64,000 bases of DNA from Chloroflexota bacterium (GCA_026702615.1 JAPPBY010000020.1:79007-143006), one strand, 5' to 3'. Shown: positions 1-8,065, numbered from the stretch's first letter. Notes: generated from the sequence alone by a model not told the origin. Translations and numbers: made by a program.

Positions 1-1586
1 GCATAACCACCGCCAGTATCGGGCGCCTGCTCAAATCCCGCGGAATCTCCGTCACCGTTCAAAAGCTCGACCCCTACCTCAATGTCGACCCCGGCACCAT
101 GTCGCCCTACCAGCACGGCGAGGTGTTCGTGACGGCCGACGGGGCCGAGACGGACCTCGATCTGGGCCACTACGAGCGTTTCCTCGACCAGGATCTCTCT
201 GCCGCCTGCTCCGTCACCAGCGGTCAGGTCTACCGGGCGGTGCTCGACCGCGAGCGTCACGGCGACTACCTCGGCGGCACCATCCAGGCCGTCCCCCACC
301 TGACGAACGAGATCAAGGCGCGCATCTACGCGGCCGCCGAGGCGAGCAACGCCGAGGTCATCATCTGCGAGGTGGGCGGCACCGTCGGCGACATCGAGGG
401 CCAGACGTTCATCGAGGCGATGCGCCAGATCCGCCACGACGTCCCCGCCGACGACTTCCTCAACGTGCACGTCACCTTCCTGCCCTTCATCGGGGCCACG
501 GGCGAGCTGAAGACGAAGCCGACGCAGCACTCCGTGAGCGAGCTGCGCTCGATGGGCATCCAGCCCGACGCCATCCTCGCCCGCAGCGACCACCCGGTAC
601 CGGGCGACATCTGCAACAAGATTGCGGACTTCTGCGACGTCGATCCGCGCGCCGTCATCGCCCTCGAGACCGTCGACACGATCTACGCCGTGCCCCTCAT
701 CCTCGAGGCGCGCGGCCTGGGCGACTTCGTGCTCGAACGGCTGGGGCTGAAGGCGAAGGCGCACGACCTGACCGCCTGGGAGGCGATGGTCGAGCGCCAG
801 CGCCATCCCGCACGCGACCTCGAGGTGGCCATCGTCGGCAAATACGTGGAGCTGCAGGACGCCTACCTCTCGGTGAAGGAGGCGCTCGTGCACGCGGGGA
901 TCGCGCACGATGCCGAAGTCAGCATCCGCTGGGTGCACGCCGAGGACCTGGAGACGCGCCCCGCCGAGGCCGTGCTCGCCGATGTCGACGGGATCGTGGT
1001 ACCGGGGGGCTTCGGGGAGCGGGGCTGGGAGGGGAAGATCGCCGCCGCCCGCCACGCACGCGAGAATGACATCCCCTACCTCGGGCTCTGCCTCGGCCTG
1101 CAGGTGATGGTCACCGAGTTCGCGCGCAACGTGTGCGGCTGGGACGGGGCCAACTCGACCGAGTTCGACCCGGAGTCGCCCTTCCCCGTCATCAGCCTGC
1201 TCGAGGAGCAGGAGGGCGTCGTCGCCAAGGGCGGCACGATGCGGCTCGGCTGGTACCCCTGCCGGCTGCGCCCGGGAAGTGTCGCCGCCGGAAACTACGA
1301 CGAGGGGCTCGTGAACGAGCGCCACCGCCACCGCTGGGAGCTGAACAACCGCTTCCGCGACGAGATGGAGGCCGCAGGCCTCACCGTCGCGGGCACCTCG
1401 CCCGACGGGACGCTGGCGGAGATCGCGGAGGTGGCGGACCACCCCTTCATGCTGGGGACGCAGTTCCACCCCGAGCTGCAGAGCCGCCCCAACCGCCCCC
1501 ATCCCCTCTTCCACGGTTTCGTGAACACCGCCCTCGCGCACCGTTCCCCTCGGAGCGAGACCACCCCCGCCGTCGCCGCCGGCTAG
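1..1586 (+). CDS. pyrG: CTP synthase, 5' end outside window
   Basis: CTP synthase makes CTP from UTP, ATP and glutamine in the cytosol, the last step of de novo pyrimidine nucleotide synthesis. The reading frame is already open at base 3, where residues of the synthetase domain (LLKSRG, QKLDPYLNVDPGTMSPYQHG) match the region just after the P-loop, so only about the first 15-20 residues are missing. The C-terminal class I glutamine amidotransferase domain is complete: oxyanion segment PGGFGERG, nucleophile Cys in GLCLGLQ and the catalytic His-Glu in QFHPE. The ATG at 99 lies inside a conserved motif and is not the start. The stop overlaps the next GTG by one base. Identification is very secure. 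Confidence 0.97.
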   Translation, partial: ITTASIGRLLKSRGISVTVQKLDPYLNVDPGTMSPYQHGEVFVTADGAETDLDLGHYERFLDQDLSAACSVTSGQVYRAVLDRERHGDYLGGTIQAVPHLTNEIKARIYAAAEASNAEVIICEVGGTVGDIEGQTFIEAMRQIRHDVPADDFLNVHVTFLPFIGATGELKTKPTQHSVSELRSMGIQPDAILARSDHPVPGDICNKIADFCDVDPRAVIALETVDTIYAVPLILEARGLGDFVLERLGLKAKAHDLTAWEAMVERQRHPARDLEVAIVGKYVELQDAYLSVKEALVHAGIAHDAEVSIRWVHAEDLETRPAEAVLADVDGIVVPGGFGERGWEGKIAAARHARENDIPYLGLCLGLQVMVTEFARNVCGWDGANSTEFDPESPFPVISLLEEQEGVVAKGGTMRLGWYPCRLRPGSVAAGNYDEGLVNERHRHRWELNNRFRDEMEAAGLTVAGTSPDGTLAEIAEVADHPFMLGTQFHPELQSRPNRPHPLFHGFVNTALAHRSPRSETTPAVAAG

Positions 1587-2050
1587 TGGACGCCTGGCGC
1601 ATCGTTCACATCCTCGCCCTGCTCTGGATGGGCGCAGGATTGGGCGCGACCTACCCCCTGATCGTGCGCGCCTGGCTCTCGAAGGACGTGCAGTTCCAGA
1701 TGTACGCCCTCGTCGAGGCGGCCAACAACGAGACCCGCGTCCTCCTGCCCGGCGCCATGCTTTCGGGCGCGACCGGCTTCTTCTGGGGCGTGGCCGAGTA
1801 CGACTTCATCCGCGACGGCTGGCTGGCGGCGCTCACGGGGCTGTTCGTGTTCTTCTGGCTGGTCTGCCTGCCCCTCATGGGGTTCGGCCTGCGGCGCGCG
1901 CGCACCGCCGCGCTCATCGCCGCCCGCGACGGCGAGGCCACCGACGAGTTGCGCGAGATCCTCGACGACCGCGTCCCGCTGGTGTTCGGCACGGCCCTGG
2001 TGCTGAGCGTCCCGCTGATGGCCTGGCTGGCCATCTTCAAGCCGTTTTAG
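1586..2050 (+). CDS. DUF2269-like integral membrane protein
   Basis: Predicted 154-residue membrane protein of unknown function, starting at a GTG that overlaps the pyrG stop (TAGTG), so it is probably translated by coupling. Four hydrophobic segments are visible, roughly residues 4-25, 50-68, 75-100 and 130-150. The opening WRIVHILALLWMGAGLG resembles the DUF2269/CopD-like membrane families, in which the first helix carries a conserved His. The substrate is unknown and the family call rests on pattern memory only. The same frame runs open upstream through pyrG, but that part is a shadow of pyrG. Confidence 0.6.
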   Translation: MDAWRIVHILALLWMGAGLGATYPLIVRAWLSKDVQFQMYALVEAANNETRVLLPGAMLSGATGFFWGVAEYDFIRDGWLAALTGLFVFFWLVCLPLMGFGLRRARTAALIAARDGEATDELREILDDRVPLVFGTALVLSVPLMAWLAIFKPF

Positions 2051-2097
2051 TGGTGACTGGCGACTAGTGGCTAGTGGCTAGTCCCCGACCCGGCCCC

Positions 2098-2214
2098 ACT
2101 CAGCGGCGCGACAGCGACGCACTACACTCAGGCAGCGCAAGCTGCCGCCCTCCTCAGCGAAGCGCGGAGCGCGAGCGCTCCACTCAGCCGCGCGGGAGGG
2201 CGGCGCTCTCCTCC
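2098..2214 (+). repeat. Modular CTCAG-hairpin repeat array, locus 1
   Basis: Four units begin with CTCAG at 2099, 2127, 2153 and 2183, about 27-30 nt apart. Each is followed by a GC-rich, mostly self-complementary segment and ends in a GCTCC/CTCC or GCTCTCCT-type sequence. The clearest stem is GGCAGC/GCTGCC with a GCAA loop at 2131-2146. The last unit runs into the 3' end of the minus-strand portal-like gene and supplies its stop codon. Just before the array lies a triple CTAGTGG-like direct repeat (2064-2082). The same design occurs at 39407-39553 and 45759-45905. Confidence 0.65.
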
Positions 2215-3497
2215 TGGACTCGCTGCCACTCGGCCTCGGGGTCGTCGGAGCCGAGGCGCTCGGCGGCGCTGCGGCGCGAGCGGATGCCCGCCTCGACGAG
2301 TGACCGCTCGTCGGCCACCTGGCGGGAGCGGTCGGCGGGGAGGATGGGGCCCCACAGCGCTTCCGTCTGCAGGCCGTCGATGGCCAGGCCCTCGTAGCGC
2401 GCGAGCAGGCGCAGGGCGAGCATCGCGCGGCGCTCGTAGACGGGCGTGCGGATGAGCCGCTTGCGCGCGACTTTCCGCGCGACCGGGTCCAGTTCGACGT
2501 TGAGGGCGACGCCGCTCAGGCCCGCGGGGTTCTGCCCGAAGGCCGTGCGGGGCGACTCGCCGAGGTCGTGCAGGGTGCGGTAGACGAGGTCGATGTAGTC
2601 GCGGTGGAGGGCGGCGCCGCCGCCCTGCAGCAAGTCGAGCAGATAGGCGCGGGCGCGCTCGGGCACCTCCCAGACCGCGCCCGGCTCGACGGAGATGTCC
2701 TGCGACCCGGCGACACCCTCGAGCACGGCGATGGGGTTGCCCGAGAGCTCGAGGATCTGGCTCAACTGGCTGAAGGCGCGGTTCAGCTCGCGGTTCGGTT
2801 CGGCCAGCGGACCGATGTCGCTCGACCCCCACGGCTGCTTCGGCTCGCTCACGTTGGGGAACACGACGAAGGGAATGAACCCGTACGGGTTCGCCTCGCG
2901 ACGCTCCAGATCGGACCCACGCCACAGCTCGAACGTCTCCGCCGTCCAGTACTCCGTCACAAGGTGCTCGACGGCCGACGAAGAGAGGGGCAGGGCCGGT
3001 GACGGGAGGGGCGCATCGCCGGCGGCGTACTGCGACGCGACCGCTTCGATGCGCGAGGCGTCGTCGGGGGCGCGCCAGACGAAGATGCCTTGCACGTCGG
3101 GCGCGGAGATGCGCGCGCGGCCCTCGTCCACGTCCCACGTGACCTTGTAGGCGCCATCGCCGAGCACGGCGCAGTCGAGCTCCGTCTCGAAATCGAGACG
3201 TTCGAGGCCGTTCGCCGCTTCCACGGCGCGCCAGGCCTGCTCGGCCTGCCGCGCGCGCTCGGTGGCGGCGCGGTCGAGCGGGTCGCTGGGACGGACCTGG
3301 AGGGCGTGGCCTTCGAACAGGTAGCTCGTGATCTTGTCGACGAACGCCCTCGCGTAGTTGAGGACGAGGCGGCGCTCGCCGCGGCGGGCGCGTCCCGCCC
3401 ACTGGTCGCCCTCATAGAAGGCCAGGTGCTCGCGATAGCGGCGCAGGCGGTCTTGGTCGAGGGCGCGGAGTTGGAGGGGGAAGGGGGTGGCCGTCAC
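2184..3497 (-). CDS. Phage portal-like protein (SPP1 gp6-type)
   Basis: A 437-residue protein resembling SPP1 gp6-type portal proteins, the dodecameric ring through which phage DNA enters the capsid. Family-like features are an N-terminal YREHLAFYEGDQW, NYARAFVDKITSYLFEG near residue 50, an ANPYGFIPFVVFPN segment near 205 and a downstream helix-rich region (LAEPNRELNRAFSQLSQILE). Start GTG has a CGGAG ribosome site 7 nt upstream. No terminase, capsid or tail gene adjoins it; the nearest possible partner is the adaptor-like gene at 4724 on the opposite strand. The C-terminus lies in repeat array 1, so the end may have been altered. It may be a prophage relic or a domesticated gene; function in this cell is unknown. 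Confidence 0.72.
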   Translation of the reverse strand: MTATPFPLQLRALDQDRLRRYREHLAFYEGDQWAGRARRGERRLVLNYARAFVDKITSYLFEGHALQVRPSDPLDRAATERARQAEQAWRAVEAANGLERLDFETELDCAVLGDGAYKVTWDVDEGRARISAPDVQGIFVWRAPDDASRIEAVASQYAAGDAPLPSPALPLSSSAVEHLVTEYWTAETFELWRGSDLERREANPYGFIPFVVFPNVSEPKQPWGSSDIGPLAEPNRELNRAFSQLSQILELSGNPIAVLEGVAGSQDISVEPGAVWEVPERARAYLLDLLQGGGAALHRDYIDLVYRTLHDLGESPRTAFGQNPAGLSGVALNVELDPVARKVARKRLIRTPVYERRAMLALRLLARYEGLAIDGLQTEALWGPILPADRSRQVADERSLVEAGIRSRRSAAERLGSDDPEAEWQRVQEESAALPRG

Positions 3498-3580
3498 GGG
3501 CGAACTCCGGGGGAAGAGATTGCACGAACCGTGGCGGTCCTCCGCCCGAGCGCGAAGCCCCCGGTGACAGCCGACGCGTC

Positions 3581-3610
3581 TTGCCGCTCGCCGCCGCCCC
3601 TCGCTACAGT
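3581..3610 (+). promoter_or_regulatory. Predicted leaderless promoter of clpS
   Basis: TTGCCG (-35) and TACAGT (-10) are separated by 18 nt, and the -10 ends 6 nt before the GTG start. Transcription would begin at or within a base or two of the start codon. No Shine-Dalgarno sequence is present. Confidence 0.5.
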
Positions 3611-3616
3611 GCCGGG

Positions 3617-3940
3617 GTGACCACCCCCAACCTCCCCGAGGTCGTCGACCAGCCCGAGGTCGAGGAAGAGCTCGAACAGCCCTGTCACCTCATCCTGCTC
3701 GACGACGACAGCCACACGTACCAGTACGTCATCCGCATGCTGGGCGACCTGTTCGGCTACTCGCGGGAGAAGGCGTTCGGCATCGCCTCGGTCGTCGACA
3801 GCCAGGGCCAGGCGATCCTGATGACGGGCGCGAAGGACGAGTGCCTGCTGAAGCAGGACCAGATTCACGCCTACGGACCGGACCCGCTGATGGAGATCAG
3901 CGTGGGCAGCATGTCGGCGGTCGTCGAGCCCGCGGCCTAG
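3617..3940 (+). CDS. clpS: ATP-dependent Clp protease adaptor ClpS
   Basis: ClpS delivers N-degron substrates to the ClpAP/ClpCP protease in the cytosol. The 107-residue product has the ClpS core: HLILLDDDSHTYQYVI (the LLDDD..T..YV hairpin), a central helix around MLGDLFGYSREKAF, and the C-terminal IHAYGPDPL and GSMSAVVEPA typical of one ClpS subgroup. The GTG at 3617 is chosen because a -10 element sits 6 nt upstream; the in-frame TTG at 3581 is better explained as the -35 box. The N-terminal 25 residues are acidic and probably flexible. No clpA or clpC lies in the window. Confidence 0.88.
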   Translation: MTTPNLPEVVDQPEVEEELEQPCHLILLDDDSHTYQYVIRMLGDLFGYSREKAFGIASVVDSQGQAILMTGAKDECLLKQDQIHAYGPDPLMEISVGSMSAVVEPAA

Positions 3941-3993
3941 AACTCGTAACCCGCCGGTAACACGAAACGCGATGGCAGAACGCTTCCCCTGCC

Positions 3994-3999
3994 TATACT
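3994..3999 (+). promoter_or_regulatory. Predicted -10 of leaderless response-regulator transcript
   Basis: TATACT lies 7 nt before the GTG start codon at 4007, with no Shine-Dalgarno sequence between them. No good -35 is seen. Confidence 0.5.
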
Positions 4000-4006
4000 G
4001 GGGTCT

Positions 4007-4666
4007 GTGAACGCCGTCCTTATTGTCAGCGGCCAGCAGGATCTTCTCGCCCTCACCCCGGAGTTGGAGGAGGCGGGCCTGAGCACGACCGTGCTCGAAC
4101 CCGCCCGGCTCGGCGAGATCGAGCGCGACTTCGCCGGCGTGCTCCTGCTCGACCTGCGCGACCTGTCCAACGTCGCGATCGACCGGTTGGCGGCGGCCTC
4201 GGGCGAGCACGAACTTGTGCTCGTCTACGCCTGCGGGGAGGACCAGCTCGACCGCATGCCCTTCGACTCCCCTGCCGACGACTTCATCGTGCTGCCCGCC
4301 GCCCCCGGCGAGCTGCGCCGCCGGGTCGAGCGCGCCCTCTACCGCCGCCACGGCATCGATACCGAGAACTTCGTGCGCTGCGGCGCCCTCACCATCGACC
4401 TCGCCAACTACCGCGTGACCGTGGCGGGCGAGTCGGTCGTGCTGACCTTCAAGGAGTACGAGCTCCTCCGCTACCTCGCCATGAACGCGGGCCGCGTCTC
4501 CACGCGCGAGCAGCTGCTGAACCGCGTCTGGGGCTACGACTACTTCGGCGGGGCGCGCACGGTCGACGTTCACATCCGGCGCATCCGCTCGAAGATCGAG
4601 ATCCACGGCCACACGTTTATCGAGACCGTGCGCAACGTGGGCTACCGGCTGGTCGCTTCCGGCTAG
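4007..4666 (+). CDS. OmpR-family regulator with degenerate receiver
   Basis: A 219-residue DNA-binding regulator. The C-terminal half (about residues 125-219) is a clear OmpR/PhoB winged helix: VVLTFKEYELLRYLAMN, VSTREQLLNRVWGYDYFG, RTVDVHIRRIRSKI and the wing ending VRNVGYRL. The N-terminal half has receiver-like beta/alpha alternation but lacks the acidic pair after strand 1 (it reads VLIVSGQQD), and the usual Lys-Pro of strand 5 is replaced (VLPAAP). LLLDLRD offers a possible phospho-acceptor Asp. There is no neighbouring histidine kinase. It is likely an orphan, atypical, perhaps phosphorylation-independent regulator; its targets are unknown. Confidence 0.85.
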   Translation: MNAVLIVSGQQDLLALTPELEEAGLSTTVLEPARLGEIERDFAGVLLLDLRDLSNVAIDRLAAASGEHELVLVYACGEDQLDRMPFDSPADDFIVLPAAPGELRRRVERALYRRHGIDTENFVRCGALTIDLANYRVTVAGESVVLTFKEYELLRYLAMNAGRVSTREQLLNRVWGYDYFGGARTVDVHIRRIRSKIEIHGHTFIETVRNVGYRLVASG

Positions 4667-4723
4667 CGCACACCCCTTCGCTGTGACAGGCGCGGCTTCG
4701 CGCTGCCGCAGGGCCGCGCCACC

Positions 4724-5329
4724 GTGGCGGTCATGACGACCCTGCCCGACATCCGTGACCGCGTCCGCAGCGACCTGCGCGACCTCGACGCCGACGCCGC
4801 CCGCTGGAGCGACGCCGAGCTCGACCGCCACATTTCCCGCGCCCTCGCCGACGTGAGCCTGGCGGCGCCCGCCGAGGCGACCACAATGGTCGCCACCACC
4901 CCGGGCAGCCGCGAGCTCACGACCGCCGTCCTGCCGAATTTCCTCGAGCTGGAGTCGGTGGAGCTGCCCATCGACACGTTCCCCCGACGCCACGTCCCCT
5001 TCTCGGTCTGGGTGGAGACGATCACGCTGGAGCCACCGGCGCCGCCGAAGGGCGAGCGCGCGCGGCTGCGCTACCTCGCCCGGCACACGCTCGACGAGCA
5101 GGGCACAACGGTTCCGGAAGCGCTCGAGGACGTGCTCGCCACGGGCGCCGCGGGATACGCCGCGATCGCCTGGGCCGCCTACGCCATCGACCGGCTGACG
5201 GCCGGCGACGACGTGGCCGAGCGCTTCCGCCTCTGGGGCGAGGGGCGCCTGCGCACCTTCCACGAGCAGCTGCGGGAGCACCAACGCCCGCGCCGGGTGC
5301 GAGGCGGGAGGCTGGCCGCCACCGACTGA
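4724..5329 (+). CDS. Phage head-tail adaptor-like protein
   Basis: A 201-residue protein with the look of phage head-tail connector (gp6/adaptor) proteins: N-terminal IRDRVRSDLRDLDADAARWSDAELDRHI..AL, a central mostly beta region with FSVWVETITLEPP, and a C-terminal helical part rich in Ala (residues 135-170) ending in a basic tail. Start is GTG 4724 or ATG 4733; neither has a clear ribosome site. With the portal-like gene at 2184-3497 it forms a pair of virion-type proteins lacking any other phage gene. The family assignment comes from sequence pattern only. Confidence 0.55.
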   Translation: MAVMTTLPDIRDRVRSDLRDLDADAARWSDAELDRHISRALADVSLAAPAEATTMVATTPGSRELTTAVLPNFLELESVELPIDTFPRRHVPFSVWVETITLEPPAPPKGERARLRYLARHTLDEQGTTVPEALEDVLATGAAGYAAIAWAAYAIDRLTAGDDVAERFRLWGEGRLRTFHEQLREHQRPRRVRGGRLAATD

Positions 5330-5359
5330 CCCGGCGGGCGCGAGAGCGGCAGTGGGTGG

Positions 5360-5365
5360 TAGGCT
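5360..5365 (+). promoter_or_regulatory. Predicted -10 of leaderless LysM gene
   Basis: TAGGCT ends 7 nt before the GTG at 5373, the same spacing as at many other genes here. Confidence 0.4.
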
Positions 5366-5372
5366 CGCCGCT

Positions 5373-5858
5373 GTGAGCGACGATCCGCAGGCCTACCACG
5401 AGCCGGATCCACCCGAACGCGCCACGCCCTCGGCGTGGGCCTACCGCGGTTCGATCGCGGCCCTCGTGCTGGGCTCCTTCCTGGCCCTCTTTCTCGTCCT
5501 GCGCCCACCCGAGAGCGCGAGCCGCGCCGAACCGGTTGGCCCCGCCACCGCGACGGAAACGCCGGAAGCGACCACCACACCCGGAGCGGTCGCCACCCGC
5601 GAGGCAGCGGCGACGCCAACCCCCGCTCCCGCAACCCCGGCGCCCACGCCGGTGGCAACGCCCACGCCGACCGCCACGCCCGAGCCCACCCCTGCCCCCG
5701 CGCTCGAACCGATCGAGTACGAGATCGTCGCAGGGGACACCCTTTCGGCCATCGCCGTGGAGTTCGACGTTTCCGTCGAGGCCATCCTCGCCCTGAACCC
5801 CGGCCTCGAACCGGATGCGATTCAGGCCGGGCAGATCATCCTGGTGCCGCGAGAATGA
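5373..5858 (+). CDS. Membrane-anchored LysM-domain protein
   Basis: A 161-residue protein with a short cytosolic N-terminus, one transmembrane helix (about residues 25-43, SIAALVLGSFLALFLVL), an extracellular Pro/Thr/Ala-rich linker (about 45-110) and one C-terminal LysM domain (YEIVAGDTLSAIAVEFDVS...LNPG...IQAGQIILVP). LysM domains bind N-acetylglucosamine polymers such as peptidoglycan, so it probably tethers the membrane to the wall. GTG 5373 is preferred over GTG 5352 because a -10 hexamer lies between them. The stop overlaps the next gene's ATG (ATGA), so the two, and radC after them, are likely one transcript. Confidence 0.82.
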   Translation: MSDDPQAYHEPDPPERATPSAWAYRGSIAALVLGSFLALFLVLRPPESASRAEPVGPATATETPEATTTPGAVATREAAATPTPAPATPAPTPVATPTPTATPEPTPAPALEPIEYEIVAGDTLSAIAVEFDVSVEAILALNPGLEPDAIQAGQIILVPRE

Positions 5859-6370
5859 CCACCGACCGCGAGGCCAGGATTCGGAGGGCTCGCCGCGGGC
5901 TGTGGCGCACGGCGCTCTTCTGGACCCCCCTCTTCATCGCGGTCACCGGCGGGGGGATCTACTTCTTCATCGGCCAGGCCACGGGCGAAGACGGGTACGG
6001 CTGGGTGCTTCCCTCGCTCCTCGTCGTCTTCGGTTCCCTGTTCGGCTACCAGGGCATCCAGGCCATCCGCGACCTCCGCGGCGGTACCGCCATGATCGAG
6101 GGCTTCATCACGCGGCGCTGGCGACGCTTCGACCTCGGCAGCCGCAGCTACTACCTGCGCATCGATGGCGACAAGATCATCCGCACCGACCGGGTCCAGT
6201 ACGACCCGGTCGAGCAGGGCAACTACGTCGCGGTCGAGTACTACCCCGGTTCGATGATCGCCGTGGCGGTGGAGAAGCGAGAGCCGCCGGAGGGCTATGA
6301 GCCCCCGACGGACGAGCCGGGCGAGCCCGCGCTTCCGGAGCCCGACCCGCTCCTGATCGAGCGCGAGTGA
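5855..6370 (+). CDS. Two-helix membrane protein, unknown function
   Basis: A 171-residue protein with two transmembrane segments (about residues 19-40 and 48-68) followed by a soluble domain of about 75 residues that looks beta-rich (MIEGFITRRWRRFDLGSRSYYLRI, VEQGNYVAVEYYPGS) and a Pro/Glu-rich tail. The arrangement recalls DUF3592-like proteins, but this is not certain. It overlaps the LysM gene upstream and radC downstream by 4 nt each. Confidence 0.6.
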   Translation: MTTDREARIRRARRGLWRTALFWTPLFIAVTGGGIYFFIGQATGEDGYGWVLPSLLVVFGSLFGYQGIQAIRDLRGGTAMIEGFITRRWRRFDLGSRSYYLRIDGDKIIRTDRVQYDPVEQGNYVAVEYYPGSMIAVAVEKREPPEGYEPPTDEPGEPALPEPDPLLIERE

Positions 6371-7095
6371 CGGCGCCCCGCGCTTCGATGACTGACGGCG
6401 CCACCGACGGCTACCGCACCATCCACGACCTCGCGGGCGACGAACGCCCCCGCGAGAAGCTCCTGCGCCACGGCCCGGGCGTGCTCAGCGATGCCGAGCT
6501 CATCGCCATCCTCGCGGGCTCGGGTAGGCGCGGGGAGAACGTCATCGACCTGGCGCGGGGACTGCTCGACTCCCACGGCGGCCTCGGCGGTCTGCTGCGC
6601 GCCGACGCGAAGTCGCTGCAGCGAACACGAGGGCTGGGTCCGGCGAAGGCCGCACAGCTCGCGGCCGCGATCGAGCTGGGACGGCGCATGCCGCGTCTCG
6701 ACGGCGACGCCCGCCCCCTGCTCACCTCCCCCGAGGCCGTGTTCGACTATCTGCGGGGGCACCTCCGGGGGCGTTCCCGCGAGGAGCTGCATGTGCTCGC
6801 GGCGGACATGGGCGGACGCCTGCTGGGCACGCCCACCGTTCTGCCGGGCAGCGTTCACTCCGTGGCCTTCCGCATGGGCGACATCTTCCGGGAGGCGATC
6901 GTGCTGGACGCAAGCGCCGTCGTCATCGCGCACAACCACCCCTCCGGGCGCGCCACCCCCAGCCCGCGCGACATCGACCTCACGCGCGACATCGCAACGG
7001 CCGGGGAATCGCTCGACATCAAGCTGCACGACCACCTGATCGTCGCCGGGGAGCGCTACGTCAGCATGAAGCGCGAGGGGCTGCTTGGCGCCTGA
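6367..7095 (+). CDS. radC: RadC-family JAB/MPN protein
   Basis: RadC proteins (DUF2466) pair an N-terminal helix-hairpin-helix region with a C-terminal JAB/MPN metalloprotease-like domain; despite the name, a DNA repair role is not established. Here the N-terminal RPREKLLRHGPGVLSDAELIAILAGSG and the HhH LQRTRGLGPAKAAQL are followed by the JAMM signature HNHPSG...SPRDID, whose two His and Asp would bind zinc. It has 242 residues from GTG 6367, overlapping the preceding stop; an in-frame ATG at 6388 is an alternative. It is third in the LysM/membrane protein/radC operon. Confidence 0.92.
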   Translation: MTAPRASMTDGATDGYRTIHDLAGDERPREKLLRHGPGVLSDAELIAILAGSGRRGENVIDLARGLLDSHGGLGGLLRADAKSLQRTRGLGPAKAAQLAAAIELGRRMPRLDGDARPLLTSPEAVFDYLRGHLRGRSREELHVLAADMGGRLLGTPTVLPGSVHSVAFRMGDIFREAIVLDASAVVIAHNHPSGRATPSPRDIDLTRDIATAGESLDIKLHDHLIVAGERYVSMKREGLLGA

Positions 7096-7216
7096 GCGAC
7101 AACGCGTCCTCCTCGTCGAGTTGACCGCCACGGGTGTCGCCGGACACGAGCTGGTACCAGTCACGATCGTCGACGGCATTCCCGTGCTCACGGATTCGGT
7201 CGAGGGAACGCCGTGA
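7085..7216 (+). CDS. Possible 43-residue small ORF after radC
   Basis: A TTG-initiated frame of 43 codons overlaps the last 11 nt of radC and ends 22 nt before the next gene's start. The predicted peptide contains VLLVELTATGVAGHELVP and VTIVDGIPVLTDSVEG and looks like a beta-strand-rich fragment. The frame fills an otherwise empty gap and fits the local habit of overlapping genes, but TTG starts are weak evidence and no family is recognised. Confidence 0.25.
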   Translation: MAPERQRVLLVELTATGVAGHELVPVTIVDGIPVLTDSVEGTP

Positions 7217-7225
7217 GCCTTCCCG

Positions 7226-7231
7226 TATCGT
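7226..7231 (+). promoter_or_regulatory. Predicted -10 of leaderless HAD gene
   Basis: TATCGT ends 7 nt before ATG 7239 and decides between this start and the in-frame GTG at 7230, which overlaps the hexamer. Confidence 0.4.
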
Positions 7232-7238
7232 GAGCCCG

Positions 7239-8027
7239 ATGCGCTACCGGCTCGCCGCCTTCGATATCGACGGCACGCTCGTGGGCCCCAGCGGCACGCT
7301 CTCGCCGGCAACGATCGAGGCGGTCGAGGGGCTGGCCGCGATGGGCGTGTCGGTCGCCGCCGCCACCGCGCGCCCCTACGAGCTCGCCCTCCCGACGCTG
7401 GCGCCACTGGCGGGCGCCGTGACCGCCGTCATCGCCGCCGCCGGGGCCGACATCCGCCGCGCGACTGGCGAGCCTATCGCCCAGGTCACGCTCCCACCGG
7501 AAGCGGCCGGCGCCCTCGCGAAACTCTGCGATGCGCACAACTGGCGCGCGGTCGCGGGCACGGCGGAGGGGGCGTGTCGCCGGATGCCGACGCCGGAAGC
7601 CCGCGGTCCGGCGGCAACCGTCGCGAGCCTCACGGAGGTCGACCTGTCCCGGACGTACGTCATTGCCCCCTTCACCAGTCCGGCCGACCCGGCCTTCGCG
7701 TCCCTTGAGGCGCTCGTGCAGGAGACCGGGCTGCGTGGCGAGCGCGCCCTGACGAGCTCTGGTCGCGAGATCGTGGCGGTCACGCACGCGGACGCGGGCA
7801 AGGGGCCGGCGCTCCAACGCCTCTGCGAGGCGCTCGGGGTCGAGCCATCAGAAACCGCCGCGTTCGGCGACACGGAAGTCGACCTGCCCATGCTCGAGCT
7901 GGCCGGACTCGGCGTCGCGATGGCCGACGCACCCCCGGAGGTGCAGGCGGCCGCCGACCTGGTCACGGGCACGGCCGAGGAGGACGGCGTCGCGACCGCC
8001 ATCGCGCGCATCTGGGGAAACGGGTAG
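7239..8027 (+). CDS. HAD-superfamily phosphatase, Cof/YidA-like
   Basis: A 262-residue haloacid dehalogenase-type hydrolase, likely removing phosphate from a small phosphorylated metabolite. Motif I is AAFDIDGTLVG (nucleophile first Asp), motif II is ATARP, motif III includes the Lys of DAGKGPALQRL, and motif IV is FGDTEVDLPML. The insert between motifs II and III is the type C2 cap common to Cof/YbiV/phosphoglycolate-phosphatase-like proteins. Specificity cannot be read from the sequence. It is transcribed alone, converging on moaC. Confidence 0.87.
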   Translation: MRYRLAAFDIDGTLVGPSGTLSPATIEAVEGLAAMGVSVAAATARPYELALPTLAPLAGAVTAVIAAAGADIRRATGEPIAQVTLPPEAAGALAKLCDAHNWRAVAGTAEGACRRMPTPEARGPAATVASLTEVDLSRTYVIAPFTSPADPAFASLEALVQETGLRGERALTSSGREIVAVTHADAGKGPALQRLCEALGVEPSETAAFGDTEVDLPMLELAGLGVAMADAPPEVQAAADLVTGTAEEDGVATAIARIWGNG

Positions 8028-8065
8028 GCCTTCCGCTCGGGAACCGACTAACCAAGCCGGGAATG

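Noticed and set aside
1133..1585. N-terminal extension of the DUF2269-like gene through pyrG
   Set aside because: The region is the amidotransferase domain of pyrG in the correct frame; the overlapping frame is Arg/Pro-rich.
2098..2214. Reading the CTCAG arrays as CRISPR
   Set aside because: Units are 25-30 nt in total, with no separate spacers. The constant parts are only 5-8 nt, the variable parts are self-complementary, and there are no cas genes.
3494..5284. 596-residue minus-strand frame
   Set aside because: It lies antisense to clpS, the response regulator and the adaptor-like gene, all with recognisable proteins. Its composition (Arg/Gly/Ala-rich, no domain) is that of a GC-rich shadow frame.
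2184..5329. A prophage island
   Set aside because: Only two virion-type genes, on opposite strands, separated by housekeeping genes; no integrase, att sites or lysis genes.
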